Notes: generated by a model from the sequence alone, not told the origin. Shown: positions 19,201 to 28,333, numbered from the stretch's first letter. The stretch: DNA of 64,000 nucleotides from an uncultured Methanoregula sp. (GCF_963667735.1 NZ_OY763919.1:434001-498000), one strand, 5' to 3'. Translations and numbers: made by a program.

Positions 19201-19514
19201 TCGAACTCTCCGGCATGGAGGAAGCGGCATTGCCCCCGCTCCGCAAGATTGTTCTTGCAAGTGACGAGGAGGATCTGCGCATGGGAGCGATCTTAACACT
19301 CGTAAAGATGGAGAACACTCACGCCATCGGCCTGTTGATCCAGGCGCTCAGGGACAAAAGTTTCCTCATCCGCCACAAAGCGATGAATGCCCTTATGGAC
19401 AAAGGCGAATCCGCCATATCCCCGCTGATGGAAGCAACGAATTCTGACGATGAGCATATCCGCGCTGCATCAGAACTGATCCTCGAACGGATAACCCGCA
19501 GGTGCAGCGCCTGA
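16236..19514 (+). CDS. Giant HEAT-repeat protein
   Basis: 1092 residues of PBS-lyase-type HEAT repeats, each about 31 residues, with signatures such as VRSVAAGALALIGEP, IRMDAATALGAIGDP, VRKSAAHALGGIG and MRQIAAEALGQIGDT. Three solenoid blocks are separated by low-complexity linkers near residues 375-480 and 740-820 that are rich in P, S, E and G. A non-HEAT insert of the form YxxLIAxExWxEL occurs three times (near 173, 293 and 978). There is no signal peptide or membrane segment. HEAT solenoids bind proteins; the partner is unknown. It appears to be a single gene with its own promoter. Confidence 0.92.
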   Translation: MGVFDLFKQDDPDSICRRDVDRLMQDLRSDKAILVQEAIDGLQARGRAGLVPLLERLRVEDEAHKMPIVCVLLGLSGVTPAEICRSTKTTCHLENSELIHLFSLPGRNAIPGLLKYLTDNDGTVRSVAAGALALIGEPAHPLLVKALTHRSHRVRSGAADALARMNRVPGNNDDYYHFLIARERWSDLVRAKKAAVPFLIGILPDRYYRIRMDAATALGAIGDPRAVRSLGELLADPENEVCISAIEALGKIHNETAIPHLVRGLSHDSYNVRHMAATTLSACGWLPDTTEERARFYLASEQWHELSRMGRPAIPFLIQVLENPRYGLQAGVATALKGMGKPGRDALVAAASHKNPVIRKAAEDILNESHSPGPGSAGPAHQDPVKAVVLPQGKKGPANTIANHPDPHLKSSEQPASCQAAPEQQGRERQYCRSEPAGQDTSPAPVPVPQRGLSEIPKTREPELPAPSMVSVPESHEREPDFSGCMQDGVQGAETTEEEIQSLVAALKNKDGNIRAITVDALGRIGVRAIEALEGALTDPSWEVRLAVAEVLGLIKNERAVQPLVTALHDTDGEVRAASARSLGKIGDFSAFVPLVQALEDPDFGVRRNAESALAEFGEQGAKPTKRLLAHSNPLIRGSAATILGMICSMEVLPDLISLFGDPDEGVRERAAIALGKNGPRAIPLLSEVLATGEPGRRLCAVTGLGHAGPEAEEYLVAACRDEDPAVRERARAFLDAVYRSAQVPSVSHTNYEGLWPELPDNTPSLPGIGTGDEIPDSEQPIPEKTGITLTASADETSHDDKGEAPGSTGGLPDTAGPLIGPLIDALGSPSSKTRMLAVQSLGRIGDRRAVSPLITLLGERDPIMRQIAAEALGQIGDTGAIPGLIRLLEDPFEQVRKSAAHALGGIGHDDAVPGLIAALTDDDYSVRTEAGNILVRMGSLASPHLVLALAHPSRKIRREAASCLDQLGGSPETNPDRIHYLIAKEAWIELSGMEEAALPPLRKIVLASDEEDLRMGAILTLVKMENTHAIGLLIQALRDKSFLIRHKAMNALMDKGESAISPLMEATNSDDEHIRAASELILERITRRCSA

Positions 19515-19563
19515 TTCCTGCCGGACAAACGGTGCATCCGCTACAACTGCGGGGCAGAGAAAT

Positions 19564-19742
19564 TTACCTACCTGGCCCACCGGGGGAATGATACATGCCG
19601 ACAAGAAGATCGATCTTCCTGGCTTCCAGGTAGTTGCGCACATCATCTCATGACCGAGCCGGATACGGGTATTGAGCCCGTCCTCATATGCGACCGCTTT
19701 GATAATGTCGATCTCCGGCCGGCCCTGTCTCAGTGCACCATC
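19564..19742 (-). pseudogene. Possible frameshifted gene remnant
   Basis: On the minus strand one frame reads protein-like from about 19742 (LRQGRPEIDIIKAVAYEDG, then LNTRIRLGHEM). It stops making sense at a GATGATG repeat, where a neighbouring frame continues as DDVRNYLEARKIDLLVGMY and ends at a TAA (19564-19566). Joining the two frames gives one plausible C-terminal segment of about 58 residues. No start codon or ribosome site is seen and I do not recognise the family, so this is a tentative relic upstream of the helicase gene. Confidence 0.3.
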
Positions 19743-19774
19743 TTATGAGCTCGCAGACCAAATGGTGCTGCAAC

Positions 19775-21382
19775 ATGAATACAAGAATCCAGTTTTCCGA
19801 TTTCAACCTATCGCGCGAGATCGGCAAAGCCATAGAAGATATGGGCTTCGAAGAGCCCTCGCCTATCCAGGCACTAGCAATCCCCCTCATCCAGGCAGGG
19901 CGCGATGTGACCGCCCAGGCCCAGACCGGCACCGGGAAGACTGCGGCGTTCGGTATCCCCGTCATCGAGAAGATCGATCCAACCAAGCGAGCAGTCCAGG
20001 CAATCGTACTCTGTCCAACCCGGGAACTCTGCATCCAGATCGCCGAGGAGTTCTCAAACCTCCTCGCGCATATGCCCAGAATCCTCGTGCTGCCGGTGTA
20101 CGGCGGCCAGCCCATTGAGAGGCAGCTCCGGGCGCTCCAGACAGGAGTTCACATAGTCATCGGCACACCCGGACGGGTCATGGACCACCTGGACCGGCGC
20201 ACCCTCAAGCTTGACGATGTCACCACCGTGGTGCTCGACGAAGCCGACCAGATGCTCGACATGGGATTCCGCGACGATATCGAACTGATCATTCGGAAAA
20301 CGCCCCAGAACCGGCAGACCCTGCTCTTCTCGGCAACGCTCCCCCAGCCGATCCTCGATATCTCGAAACGGTTCCAGAACAAGCCCGAGTTCGTCCGCGT
20401 CCAGTACGCCGAACTCACCGTTCCGCAGATCGCCCAGTCCTACATGGAAGTCAAGGACCGGGAGAAACTCGACGTGCTCTGCCGGCTCATCGATCTCGAA
20501 GACCCGCAGCTTGCCATCGTCTTCTGCAACACCAAACGCAGGGCAGAGGAACTTTCGGGGAAAGTTCGGGCCAGGGGTTACCGTGCGGACGAGCTGCACG
20601 GGGACATGAAGCAGTCCCAGCGGGACCGGGTCATGGGCGGGTTCCGCAAGGGATCCATCGATATCCTGATCGCAACCGATGTCGCGGCCCGCGGGATCGA
20701 TGTCGACGATGTCGACCTGGTCATCAACTTCGATGTCCCGCAGGACGTTGAGTATTATGTCCACCGCATCGGCAGGACCGGCCGGGCGGGCAAGAGCGGG
20801 AAAGCCATCACGTTTGTTGCACCCCGCGACTTCACCAAGCTCCGCGAGATCATGCACTATGCCAAGGTCCAGATTGCCCGCGTCCCGATACCCTCGGAGA
20901 GCGATGTGGCCGAGACCCGCACCCGGGTCATGATCGACCGGGTGCACGAGATCATTGCGGCAGGCGGTCTCGAGCAGTATATCCGGATCATCGAGACGGA
21001 GACGGAAGGCGACCTTCAGACAATCGAGATCGCTGCAGCCCTTCTGAAGATACAGATGGAATCCGGCACCGAACCGGCAGCCGAGAAGCGGCAGCAGGAA
21101 GTGGACTTTGCCGATACCGGTGCAGAGCCGGGCATGGTCCGGTTCTTCCTTGCCGTGGGCAGGCAGCACAAGGTTGCCCCAAAGGACATTGTCGGGGCAA
21201 TAGCGGGCGAGACCGGGATCCCCGGAAAAGCGATTGGAGCTATCCGGATCCTTGATGCATACTCGTTTGTCGAGGTGCCAAAGGAGCACGCAAGCGATGT
21301 CTACTCCATCATGAAAGAGCGGACCATCAGAAACCAGCCAACCGGGATCGAACCGGCAGCGGCGGGCAAGCGGGCCTATTAA
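19775..21382 (+). CDS. DEAD-box RNA helicase with DbpA-like RNA-binding domain
   Basis: 535 residues from ATG 19775, chosen because the Q-motif region (FSDFNLSREI to SPIQ) follows directly. Helicase motifs are all present: AQTGTGKT (I), PTREL (Ia), GTPGR (Ib), DEAD (II), SAT (III), ARGIDVDDV (V) and HRIGRTGR (VI). After the core, an acidic linker leads to a C-terminal domain of about 75 residues (MVRFFLAVGRQHKV to YSFVEVPKEHA) that matches the DbpA/CsdA-type RNA-binding fold. It probably remodels rRNA or cold-stabilised mRNA. It ends in a T-rich stretch suggesting termination. Confidence 0.95.
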   Translation: MNTRIQFSDFNLSREIGKAIEDMGFEEPSPIQALAIPLIQAGRDVTAQAQTGTGKTAAFGIPVIEKIDPTKRAVQAIVLCPTRELCIQIAEEFSNLLAHMPRILVLPVYGGQPIERQLRALQTGVHIVIGTPGRVMDHLDRRTLKLDDVTTVVLDEADQMLDMGFRDDIELIIRKTPQNRQTLLFSATLPQPILDISKRFQNKPEFVRVQYAELTVPQIAQSYMEVKDREKLDVLCRLIDLEDPQLAIVFCNTKRRAEELSGKVRARGYRADELHGDMKQSQRDRVMGGFRKGSIDILIATDVAARGIDVDDVDLVINFDVPQDVEYYVHRIGRTGRAGKSGKAITFVAPRDFTKLREIMHYAKVQIARVPIPSESDVAETRTRVMIDRVHEIIAAGGLEQYIRIIETETEGDLQTIEIAAALLKIQMESGTEPAAEKRQQEVDFADTGAEPGMVRFFLAVGRQHKVAPKDIVGAIAGETGIPGKAIGAIRILDAYSFVEVPKEHASDVYSIMKERTIRNQPTGIEPAAAGKRAY

Positions 21383-21393
21383 CGAGCCGCTCT

Positions 21394-21404
21394 CTTTCTT
21401 TTTT
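21394..21404 (+). terminator. T-rich terminator after the helicase gene
   Basis: CTTTCTTTTTT, a pyrimidine run, begins about 12 bp after the helicase stop. T tracts on the coding strand are the usual archaeal termination signal. Confidence 0.4.
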
Positions 21405-21486
21405 CCCGGTAGGGATTTCTCCACAAGTTCCGGAAACGTGTCCGTCCGTGACGGATTACCCGGAGACTTAAAAAAGGAACCTCTGA

Positions 21487-22047
21487 TCAGAGGTGCTTGA
21501 CAACGGTCTCTTTCTCTTTCTGGCGCTCGTTGAGCCCGTGGGAGACCTGCATCAGGCCATAGACAAAGAGGTACAGGCCGACAAGAATTGCAATGACCTC
21601 GATGGTTGCTGCCGGGTGAAGGAGCAGGAATACCCCGACAACGATTGCAAGGATCCCAAGGACTGCAAGCACGAACCGTACCATGGGTTCGGCAATGCTC
21701 ATGGTGAGGCCGAGAATAGTCTCCCCGATCCCGAAGAGGATGAGGAAGATCCCAAGCAGGAGACCTGCTGCAACAACAACGATGAGGGCAGCGGCAATCG
21801 TGAAGATACCAACGATAACCCCGGCGATCCCGAGACAGAGGACAACCCATTTCGATATCCCTTCGGTATCGATGAAGAGCCCCTCGACAAGGAAGATGGC
21901 GGAGAGCAGGATGACAACCATACCTGCAATCTGTAAGAAGAACAGGGTTGCCTGACCAGGGAAGAACAAGAGGATGACTCCCACAATGGCACAGAGCAGG
22001 CCCAGCATTATCATGGATTTCCAGCGGAGATGATGATGATCGTCCAT
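21487..22047 (-). CDS. DUF308 (HdeD-like) membrane protein
   Basis: 186 residues with six hydrophobic helices arranged in three similar pairs, the DUF308/HdeD plan. It starts with a His-rich cytoplasmic tail (MDDHHHLRWKS) and ends with a charged tail (ERQKEKETVVKHL). Between helices the family pattern G-V-x-L-L-x-x-P recurs (VGVILLFFPG and VGVFLLLHPA). In bacteria HdeD is linked to acid resistance; in archaea the role is unproven. It is a single gene that converges on the helicase. Confidence 0.88.
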   Translation of the reverse strand: MDDHHHLRWKSMIMLGLLCAIVGVILLFFPGQATLFFLQIAGMVVILLSAIFLVEGLFIDTEGISKWVVLCLGIAGVIVGIFTIAAALIVVVAAGLLLGIFLILFGIGETILGLTMSIAEPMVRFVLAVLGILAIVVGVFLLLHPAATIEVIAILVGLYLFVYGLMQVSHGLNERQKEKETVVKHL

Positions 22048-22220
22048 AGTACCACGTCGTCACCGTTCCTGATATGTATTTCGGACAAGCTCGTCGCAAA
22101 CCCGGAAAATCACGCGTTTTTTAACGAAGCCGGGAGGAAAAACGAAAATTTTACCCTGAGCGCGGAATACTACCCCGTTCCGACATAATCCTGATATAGC
22201 ATCGTGAGCAACGTTCCGGT

Positions 22221-22724
22221 ATGACAAAAACCCTTTCAGTTGCAATAGCACTCATGCTCTGCATGATCCTCGCTATCTCCGCAGGCTGCACCCAGCAGCC
22301 GGCCCCTGCCCCGCAGGCAACCCCGGCACCCACGCAAGAAGTTACGACAGCCACAACCCCGGCAACGGTCGCGACCCAGGCAGCGGATGCTTCGGCAACC
22401 CCCGGCCCAACCCAGTCACTCCCCGAGATCTGGAGCATCGATGTCCAGGTCCAGAGCAACGGCGAATCCATCGACCCGCAGATCATCACCACCTTCCGCG
22501 GAGGCAAAGGCCAGAACCTCATCCCGCAGCTGGACATCAAAGTCACCCGGTCGGATGGCGTGGTCGAGACTGCATCCATGGTCCAGCCCTTCAAGGTCGG
22601 ACAGACGGTCTCCCTTGCGGGAACAAGGAAGAACACGGACCGGGCCGAAGTCTGGGCAATCACCCCCAATGGCGAGAAAGTGAAAATATACGACCAGTAC
22701 ATCCCGTTCAGGACATTCAACTGA
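22221..22724 (+). CDS. Small secreted lipoprotein, unknown function
   Basis: 167 residues. The signal peptide ends in a lipobox (AISAGC, Cys near residue 23), followed by an Ala/Pro/Thr stalk to about residue 70. A compact beta-rich domain of about 95 residues then contains VQVQSNGESIDPQI and a repeated VTRSDG turn. I do not recognise the domain. The gene is divergent from DUF308 and ends in a clear T tract. Function unknown; cell-surface location likely. Confidence 0.75.
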   Translation: MTKTLSVAIALMLCMILAISAGCTQQPAPAPQATPAPTQEVTTATTPATVATQAADASATPGPTQSLPEIWSIDVQVQSNGESIDPQIITTFRGGKGQNLIPQLDIKVTRSDGVVETASMVQPFKVGQTVSLAGTRKNTDRAEVWAITPNGEKVKIYDQYIPFRTFN

Positions 22725-22728
22725 TCCC

Positions 22729-22740
22729 ATCCCTTTTTTT
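22729..22740 (+). terminator. T-tract terminator after the lipoprotein gene
   Basis: Seven consecutive T (22734-22740) follow the stop codon within 16 bp, directly followed by seven A, which also allows a small hairpin. Confidence 0.45.
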
Positions 22741-23476
22741 AAAAAAACCGGAAAAAATTTCTATACTGTACATTTTTCTCATATCGCCCACCAGATTTCA
22801 ACCAAGATCCTGGTGAGCCGCAGACCCCCACACCCGCGTTTATTTGGCATACCCCCCCAAACCCAGAAATACGCCCCCGGCCCCGAACCTCTGCTGGAAC
22901 AGATATACATTCTCCGGTTATTCTGAGCGTAAAACCGTCGGTCGGGCAATCCGGAGCGATAGCACACTTTTCCAAAAAACTCCCCCCAAAAAAGGCCGAA
23001 ACTATCCGGTCGCGATCCTCATGCTACGATGAAACAGAGCCCGTTGCGAACCCGGATTCCCCATTTTCCGGAAAAGGGGGGTTCACCCCTCCACAGGTAA
23101 AAAAAGCGATCTTAGGTATCACCCCCCGATAGCGAGCCCAATGGAGAGGGGGATTGCGATATCATGTTTTTTCTGCTCCGTCGATACCCTCATGTTACAA
23201 TGAGGGGGGCTGATGCCCCATATCCCCCGTTAAATGCCACCCCCGAATAACGCCCCGCGGCGGCTTTTATGAACGGATCGCTCCGGAGGGTATATTTTCC
23301 CAAAACGGGCAATCGGTCTCACCGCAAGGGGGAATTCCCCCGCAGATCATTTCACAATATTCAATATATCTCCGAGAAAAGATCGATCATTCCATTGTAT
23401 TGACGAGTGTTTTAGGGTTCCCGGTCTCCCCCGGGGCATTGCACCGGTACAGGGTACAGGATCTGGAGAATTTTTG
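22741..23476. repeat. Spacer with C-tract and hairpin repeats
   Basis: About 740 bp with no supportable gene. It is full of runs of five or more C or G, including ACCCCCCC near 22850 and CCGGAAAAGGGGGGTTC near 23070. A hairpin CCCTCAT-GTTACA-ATGAGGG lies near 23190-23210, and a related CCTCATGCTACGATGA near 23020. The style matches the islands at 11.3-11.7 kb and 60.6-60.9 kb. The protease promoter must lie in its last part. Confidence 0.5.
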
Positions 23477-25591
23477 ATGCTGATTCATCAACCGATACGA
23501 TTGATCTATGCCGCACTCCTGATTGGTCTTCTTCTCGTCCCGCTCGCAGCGGCAACCGATCAGAGCGGGGTTATGCATCCGAATGCTTCAGAACTGGCGG
23601 ATGATGCAGCAGACTACAGTGCTGCCACGGTTTTCGATGCGGTGAGCGAACCGGGGAGTTCGGATCCGGTTTACGTTGTCAATGACTTCCCCAAGAAATC
23701 CTACCGTGAATGGAACCAGGGAGAGTGCGGCAACTGCTGGGTCTGGACCGGCACAGCCCTTCTCTCCCAGTCGTATTACAATTATTCAGGGATCGCAACA
23801 CCACTCTCGATACAGTTCTTCAACTCGAATTATGAGAACGGGAATATCGGCAAGAACCACCCCGGTGAGTGGGCATGTACCGGGGGAAATGTGGAGGAGT
23901 TTGCCCGGGCCTACAATGCGGGACTCGACCAGACGTATGCCGGTCTCCCGTTCGTTGTTCCCTGGGATAATTACAATGCCTCATACAAGGACAGGTCGAA
24001 TGACGGCAATGAGAACACCAATACGGTGTTACCGAAAGAACTGATGACGATAACCCCGAACATCGGGTTTGGCAGGATCAGTCCTGAACGGGTTCTCTCC
24101 AAAACGCCAACGAACCAGACCGAGGCAATACGGAATATGACCGCAGCCCTTCTCGATGGTAAAGTCATGTATTATTCCCACAAATGGCCGGACGACAAAA
24201 ATTACACGGTCTGGAAAGACCTCTGGGAGAATCAACCGGATGGATTGTATGACCCGGATTCCCTGAGCGGTTCCCTGTACAATACCTCATCAGGAGAGGG
24301 CAGCAGCCATGCCATGGTGCTTATCGGGTACAACAAGACCGACTCCGATGACTCAAAATGGTACTGGATCGTGCAGAACAGCTGGGGTGATTCCACAACC
24401 GGAAGATCAAATGGCCAGTTCAGGCTCAAGATGAAGATAAATTACGATGCACGGTTCACCGACAATGATCCGGTCATGCAGTTCTGGGTGTACAATGTCA
24501 CGTGGAAGACCGATCCTACCGTGACGTCAGTCACCCCGTCCTCAAGAGAAAACACCGGGTTTCTTGACTTCAACCTTGCCGGAACCGGGTTCCGGTCCGG
24601 GGCGGTCGTGAACCTTACGAGATCGGGAGCATCCGACATTACCGCATCCGAAGTCACGATAGTGTCGCCGGCAAAAATCACCGGAATATTTGATCTCACG
24701 ACTGCAGTAGTGGGGAAGTATAATGTCGTCGTGACCAATACCGACAACCGTTCCGGAACGCTGGTGAGCGGATTTACCGTAGTTAGTGAATCCCCATCCC
24801 CCGCGGATTCGAGCGATGAGGATTCGAGCGAATCCGCTTCGCTGACCTCGCCCGGAGGAGCGGCGGGACAGGCCATGATGTTCGATCTCAGGAGCCAGCT
24901 CTCGGAGACCGACCCGGCCGAGGTTGTTTCCGTTGATGTTATACCGGCCGAGACCCTGGGCCAGACCGAACTTATGGTGGTGGACGGGGCCAGGGTCGAC
25001 ACTGCCGGGCTCGAAGGTCGTACCGTCAACCAGGTGATGTCCCTGACCCTGGCCGGCGTCAACCCGTCAAAGATCGATCATGCGGACATCAGCTTCACCG
25101 TCTCCCGCTCCTGGCTCGAAGCGCATAACCTGAAGCCGGAGAACATCGTCCTGATGCGGAACACCGGGGGCGTATGGGCAGAACTTCCGACAGTGATCAA
25201 CCGCCAGACAGCAAATGCGTTTTATTTCACGGCAAGAACACCGGGATTCTCGTACTTCGCAGTAACCACCAGGAAGAATATATCCGAAGGGAATGTAACT
25301 ACGGGAGCGACTCTCCCGGCAATCGGAGCCACCATTACGACGGCCACCATCGTTCCCACAACCACGCTCCCGTCATCGCCCCGTGGTACCATATCGGCAC
25401 CGCTCGCGACAACTCCATCAATAGCAAACAATACAATGGCTGCTCCCGCCATGGGTGCGGGATCGGGGATCCCGTTCCTGCCGGCTATTGCAGGAATCGC
25501 TGCAATCATTGTCGTGGTTATCGGGGGGATATTCCTGCGGCAGTGGTGGATCAGGAGGCAGAACCCGGCGCTCTTCCGGAAGTACGACTGA
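23477..25591 (+). CDS. Surface papain-family (C1A) cysteine protease
   Basis: 704 residues from ATG 23477, which has GGAG eight bases upstream. The signal peptide is residues 1-27. The papain fold shows the catalytic Cys in GECGNCWVWTGTA, the His in SSHAMVLIGYN and the Asn in VQNSWGD, with the usual order and spacing. After it come an IPT/TIG-like beta domain (near 350-435), a Ser/Asp/Glu-rich linker and a PGF-pre-PGF-like domain (near 465-600, with LTLAGVNPSKIDHADISF). A Thr/Pro stalk and a C-terminal membrane helix with RRQ follow. It is therefore a protease held on the outer face of the cell. Confidence 0.92.
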   Translation: MLIHQPIRLIYAALLIGLLLVPLAAATDQSGVMHPNASELADDAADYSAATVFDAVSEPGSSDPVYVVNDFPKKSYREWNQGECGNCWVWTGTALLSQSYYNYSGIATPLSIQFFNSNYENGNIGKNHPGEWACTGGNVEEFARAYNAGLDQTYAGLPFVVPWDNYNASYKDRSNDGNENTNTVLPKELMTITPNIGFGRISPERVLSKTPTNQTEAIRNMTAALLDGKVMYYSHKWPDDKNYTVWKDLWENQPDGLYDPDSLSGSLYNTSSGEGSSHAMVLIGYNKTDSDDSKWYWIVQNSWGDSTTGRSNGQFRLKMKINYDARFTDNDPVMQFWVYNVTWKTDPTVTSVTPSSRENTGFLDFNLAGTGFRSGAVVNLTRSGASDITASEVTIVSPAKITGIFDLTTAVVGKYNVVVTNTDNRSGTLVSGFTVVSESPSPADSSDEDSSESASLTSPGGAAGQAMMFDLRSQLSETDPAEVVSVDVIPAETLGQTELMVVDGARVDTAGLEGRTVNQVMSLTLAGVNPSKIDHADISFTVSRSWLEAHNLKPENIVLMRNTGGVWAELPTVINRQTANAFYFTARTPGFSYFAVTTRKNISEGNVTTGATLPAIGATITTATIVPTTTLPSSPRGTISAPLATTPSIANNTMAAPAMGAGSGIPFLPAIAGIAAIIVVVIGGIFLRQWWIRRQNPALFRKYD

Positions 25592-25729
25592 GTTGATCCC
25601 GTAATTTTTTACTACCCAGTCTGAAGAAAAAGGGCCGGTTGATGAATACCGGAACCGGAAAGAGAGAAAAGATACCCGGAGAACTCACCGGCTATCGGGC
25701 ATGAATCCCGCCCGGGGCTACCGGAAAAA

Positions 25730-25915
25730 TCAGGCCTCGGCCCGGTCGTCAATGCGGGACACGTACATCGTGATGATGGGGATGACGATCCCGACTGCGA
25801 TGATGGCATATCCCTGCGGCTCATCCCCGAACGGAGGCATCAGGATGATAAAGACGCCATTTGCAATTACGAACAGCCCGATCAGGAACGCCAGCACTTT
25901 TATAATCGCCTGCAT
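25730..25915 (-). CDS. Small two-helix membrane protein
   Basis: 61 residues from the ATG at 25915; the open frame upstream of it has no sensible protein sequence. It contains two hydrophobic helices (IIKVLAFLIGLFVIANGVF and IIAVGIVIPIITMYV) joined by a short loop with PPFGDEPQG, and it ends with charged RIDDRAEA. No family is recognised. It is divergent from the MFS exporter gene and convergent with the protease gene. Confidence 0.6.
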   Translation of the reverse strand: MQAIIKVLAFLIGLFVIANGVFIILMPPFGDEPQGYAIIAVGIVIPIITMYVSRIDDRAEA

Positions 25916-26051
25916 ACGTCTCTTTGGTACTCCATCTGGTAGATGTGAAATGCAAGTAAAAAGCACTTTGCCTTTGTACACTTACTCACCTTCAGGACAG
26001 TAGGATCTTTAAATGAGCAGAAGGCCAGATGTGTACGGTGCAAAACAACTG

Positions 26052-26064
26052 CCGGGACTCCCGG
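26052..26064. promoter_or_regulatory. Palindrome upstream of the MFS gene
   Basis: CCGGGA-C-TCCCGG, 13 bp and perfectly symmetric, lies 36 bp before the GTG of the exporter and after an A/T-rich box near 26010 (TTTAAAT). It could be an operator or a leader hairpin. Confidence 0.35.
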
Positions 26065-26100
26065 ACAGTTTAATACCAATACGATGATCAGGTGATCAGT

Positions 26101-27825
26101 GTGGAACAGACAAACCTTCCAGAAGGTAAGGCAGGGGAACGTGGGGATAAAGGCGTTCACTACAAGTGGATAGCCTTATCGAATACAACGATCGCCATGT
26201 TCATGGCGGCCGTGAACGGGAGCATCATCTTAATCTCCCTGCCGGCGATCTTCAATGGCATCAACATCAATCCTCTCACCTCGTTCCAGTACCTTCTCTG
26301 GATGCTGATGGGGTACGGGGTAGTGACGGCAACCCTCCTGCTCAGTTTTGGCCGTCTCTCCGATATTTACGGGAGAGTGCGGCTGTACAATATCGGATTT
26401 CTCATCTTCACGATAGGTTCGATCCTCCTCTTCCTCACCCCGGATTCCGGGGACGCGGGAGCCATAGAGCTCATCATCTTCCGCCTGCTCCAGGCAGTCG
26501 GCGCTGCGTTCATCTTCTCCAACAGCGCCGCGATCCTGACCGACGCATTCCCTCCGGACGAGCGGGGCAAGGCGCTGGGCCTCAACCAGGTAGCGGCACT
26601 CTCCGGCAGCTTCATCGGCCTTCTTATCGGGGGCATCCTTGCGGTATACAACTGGCGGTACGTTTTTCTTATCAGCGTACCCTTTGGCGTGATCGGCACA
26701 ATCTGGGCGTTCTACCGGCTCAAGGAGCCGAAGTACGAACGGAACACCCATTCCCTTGACATCTGGGGGAACATCTCGTTTATCGGCGGCCTGACCATCT
26801 TCCTCATCGGGATAACCTACGCCCTGATGCCCTATGGGAACGACCCGATGGGCTGGGGCGATCCGTGGGTCATTGCATCGCTCGTCATCGGGCTCATGCT
26901 CCTGTGTGCATTCCCGTTCATAGAGAAGCGGGTCAAAGACCCGATGTTCCAGATGGACCTCTTCAAGATCAGGAGCTTCACGTACGGGAACGCTGCAAAC
27001 TTCCTCTCTGCCCTTGCACGCGGAGGGGTGATGATCATCCTCATCCTGCTCCTGCAGGGCATCTGGCTCCCGCTTCACGGGTACAGTTACGAATCAACGC
27101 CATTCTGGGCGGGGGTCTTCATGCTCCCCATGACTATCGGGTTTGTGATCACGGGGCCGATCTCCGGGCTGTTCTCGGACAAGTACGGCGCCAAGTGGAT
27201 CAGTACCATCGGGATGATTCTTGTCGGGATCTCGTTCCTGATCCTCGCGGTGCTGCCGTATAACTTCGATTACCTGCCGTTCTCTGTTGCACTCCTGATC
27301 ATGGGGATGGGCAACGGGATGTTCGCCTCGCCGAACGCTGCCGCGATCATGAACTCGGTCCCGCCATCCGAGCGGGGCGTGACATCCGGCATGATGTCGA
27401 CCCTGATGAACTCAGGGATGGTCGTGAGCATGGGCATGTTCTTCACGATAATTGTAGTCGGCCTCACCAGGGAGTTCCCCCTTGCTCTTGCATCATCCCT
27501 GCAGGAGATCGGCGCTTCCTCGCTCCTCCCGGCCATGAGTGCGATACCCCCCACCGGGGCACTCTTTGCCGCATTCCTTGGCTACAACCCGGCCCAGATG
27601 ATCCTCTCCGGCCTCTCGCCGGCCGTAGCGGCATCGATCGCACCGGCAACGGTTGCTACTCTCACCGGGGTCACATGGTTCCCGACAACGCTCGCCCATG
27701 CGTTCATGCCATCCCTTGCCCTGACGTTCTATGCAGGAGCGTTCATCTCGTTCGTGGCGGCAGTGCTCTGTGCCATGAGGGGAGACAAATATGTTCACGA
27801 GACGGATGCAAAGGCCGGGAAGTAG
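26101..27825 (+). CDS. MFS drug exporter, 14-helix DHA2 type
   Basis: 574 residues. The GTG at 26101 is chosen because AGGTGAT lies just upstream (26090-26096); an in-frame GTG at 26092 overlaps that site. About 14 membrane helices are predicted. Motif A occurs as GRLSDIYGR between helices 2 and 3, and the motif C-like G-rich helix is [18 protein letters not shown]. This matches EmrB/QacA-type proton-driven multidrug exporters. No regulator gene is adjacent. The universal stress protein follows 76 bp downstream on the same strand. Confidence 0.92.
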   Translation: MEQTNLPEGKAGERGDKGVHYKWIALSNTTIAMFMAAVNGSIILISLPAIFNGININPLTSFQYLLWMLMGYGVVTATLLLSFGRLSDIYGRVRLYNIGFLIFTIGSILLFLTPDSGDAGAIELIIFRLLQAVGAAFIFSNSAAILTDAFPPDERGKALGLNQVAALSGSFIGLLIGGILAVYNWRYVFLISVPFGVIGTIWAFYRLKEPKYERNTHSLDIWGNISFIGGLTIFLIGITYALMPYGNDPMGWGDPWVIASLVIGLMLLCAFPFIEKRVKDPMFQMDLFKIRSFTYGNAANFLSALARGGVMIILILLLQGIWLPLHGYSYESTPFWAGVFMLPMTIGFVITGPISGLFSDKYGAKWISTIGMILVGISFLILAVLPYNFDYLPFSVALLIMGMGNGMFASPNAAAIMNSVPPSERGVTSGMMSTLMNSGMVVSMGMFFTIIVVGLTREFPLALASSLQEIGASSLLPAMSAIPPTGALFAAFLGYNPAQMILSGLSPAVAASIAPATVATLTGVTWFPTTLAHAFMPSLALTFYAGAFISFVAAVLCAMRGDKYVHETDAKAGK

Positions 27826-27901
27826 GTACGGTATCCCACCTGCAACCTATAAGAACAACCGCAAACGACGTAGATAACGGATAAACGGAGGCTGAATTCA
27901 G

Positions 27902-28333
27902 ATGACTGAAAAACTGTTTGAGAATATTCTAATAGCAACGGACGGATCGGATCGGAACACCACGGCGGTTCAGGAAGCAATCAGGATCGCTGCAGGAAGC
28001 GGAGCAACCCTTCATGCGATCTATGTTACCGATACCGGCGCATTCGAATCTGCTCCCGCAGACCTGGTTGTCGGAGAGACATACAGCCTGATCCAGGAAG
28101 AGGCACAAGGTGCGGTCGGAAAAGTCCGGTCCCTTGCCGGCACGGTAATGGTGAAAACGGTTGTTCTCGAAGGCAAGCCAGCAACGGAGATCGTTCGTTA
28201 CGCATCAGAGAACAACATCGACCTGATCGTTATCGGCACACAGGGAAAGAAAGGGATAGAACGGCTCCTCCTTGGCAGCGTTGCCGAGACTGTTATTCGC
28301 AGGGCCGACTGCAAAGTCCTGGTAGTCAAGTAA
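27902..28333 (+). CDS. Universal stress protein, UspA family
   Basis: 143 residues forming one Usp domain. It starts FENILIATDGSDRNTTA. The ATP-binding pattern G-2x-G-9x-G-S near the C-terminus is intact (IGTQGKKGIERLLLGSV), placing it in the nucleotide-binding class. It ends CKVLVVK, as usual for the last strand. GGAGG lies ten bases before the ATG. The protein is cytoplasmic and probably dimeric. It lies downstream of the MFS gene and could be on the same transcript. Confidence 0.93.
   Translation: MTEKLFENILIATDGSDRNTTAVQEAIRIAAGSGATLHAIYVTDTGAFESAPADLVVGETYSLIQEEAQGAVGKVRSLAGTVMVKTVVLEGKPATEIVRYASENNIDLIVIGTQGKKGIERLLLGSVAETVIRRADCKVLVVK

Noticed and set aside
20054..22099. A 681-residue minus-strand open frame spanning the helicase and DUF308 genes
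   Set aside because: It runs antisense to a helicase with all motifs intact, and its translation shows no domain pattern.
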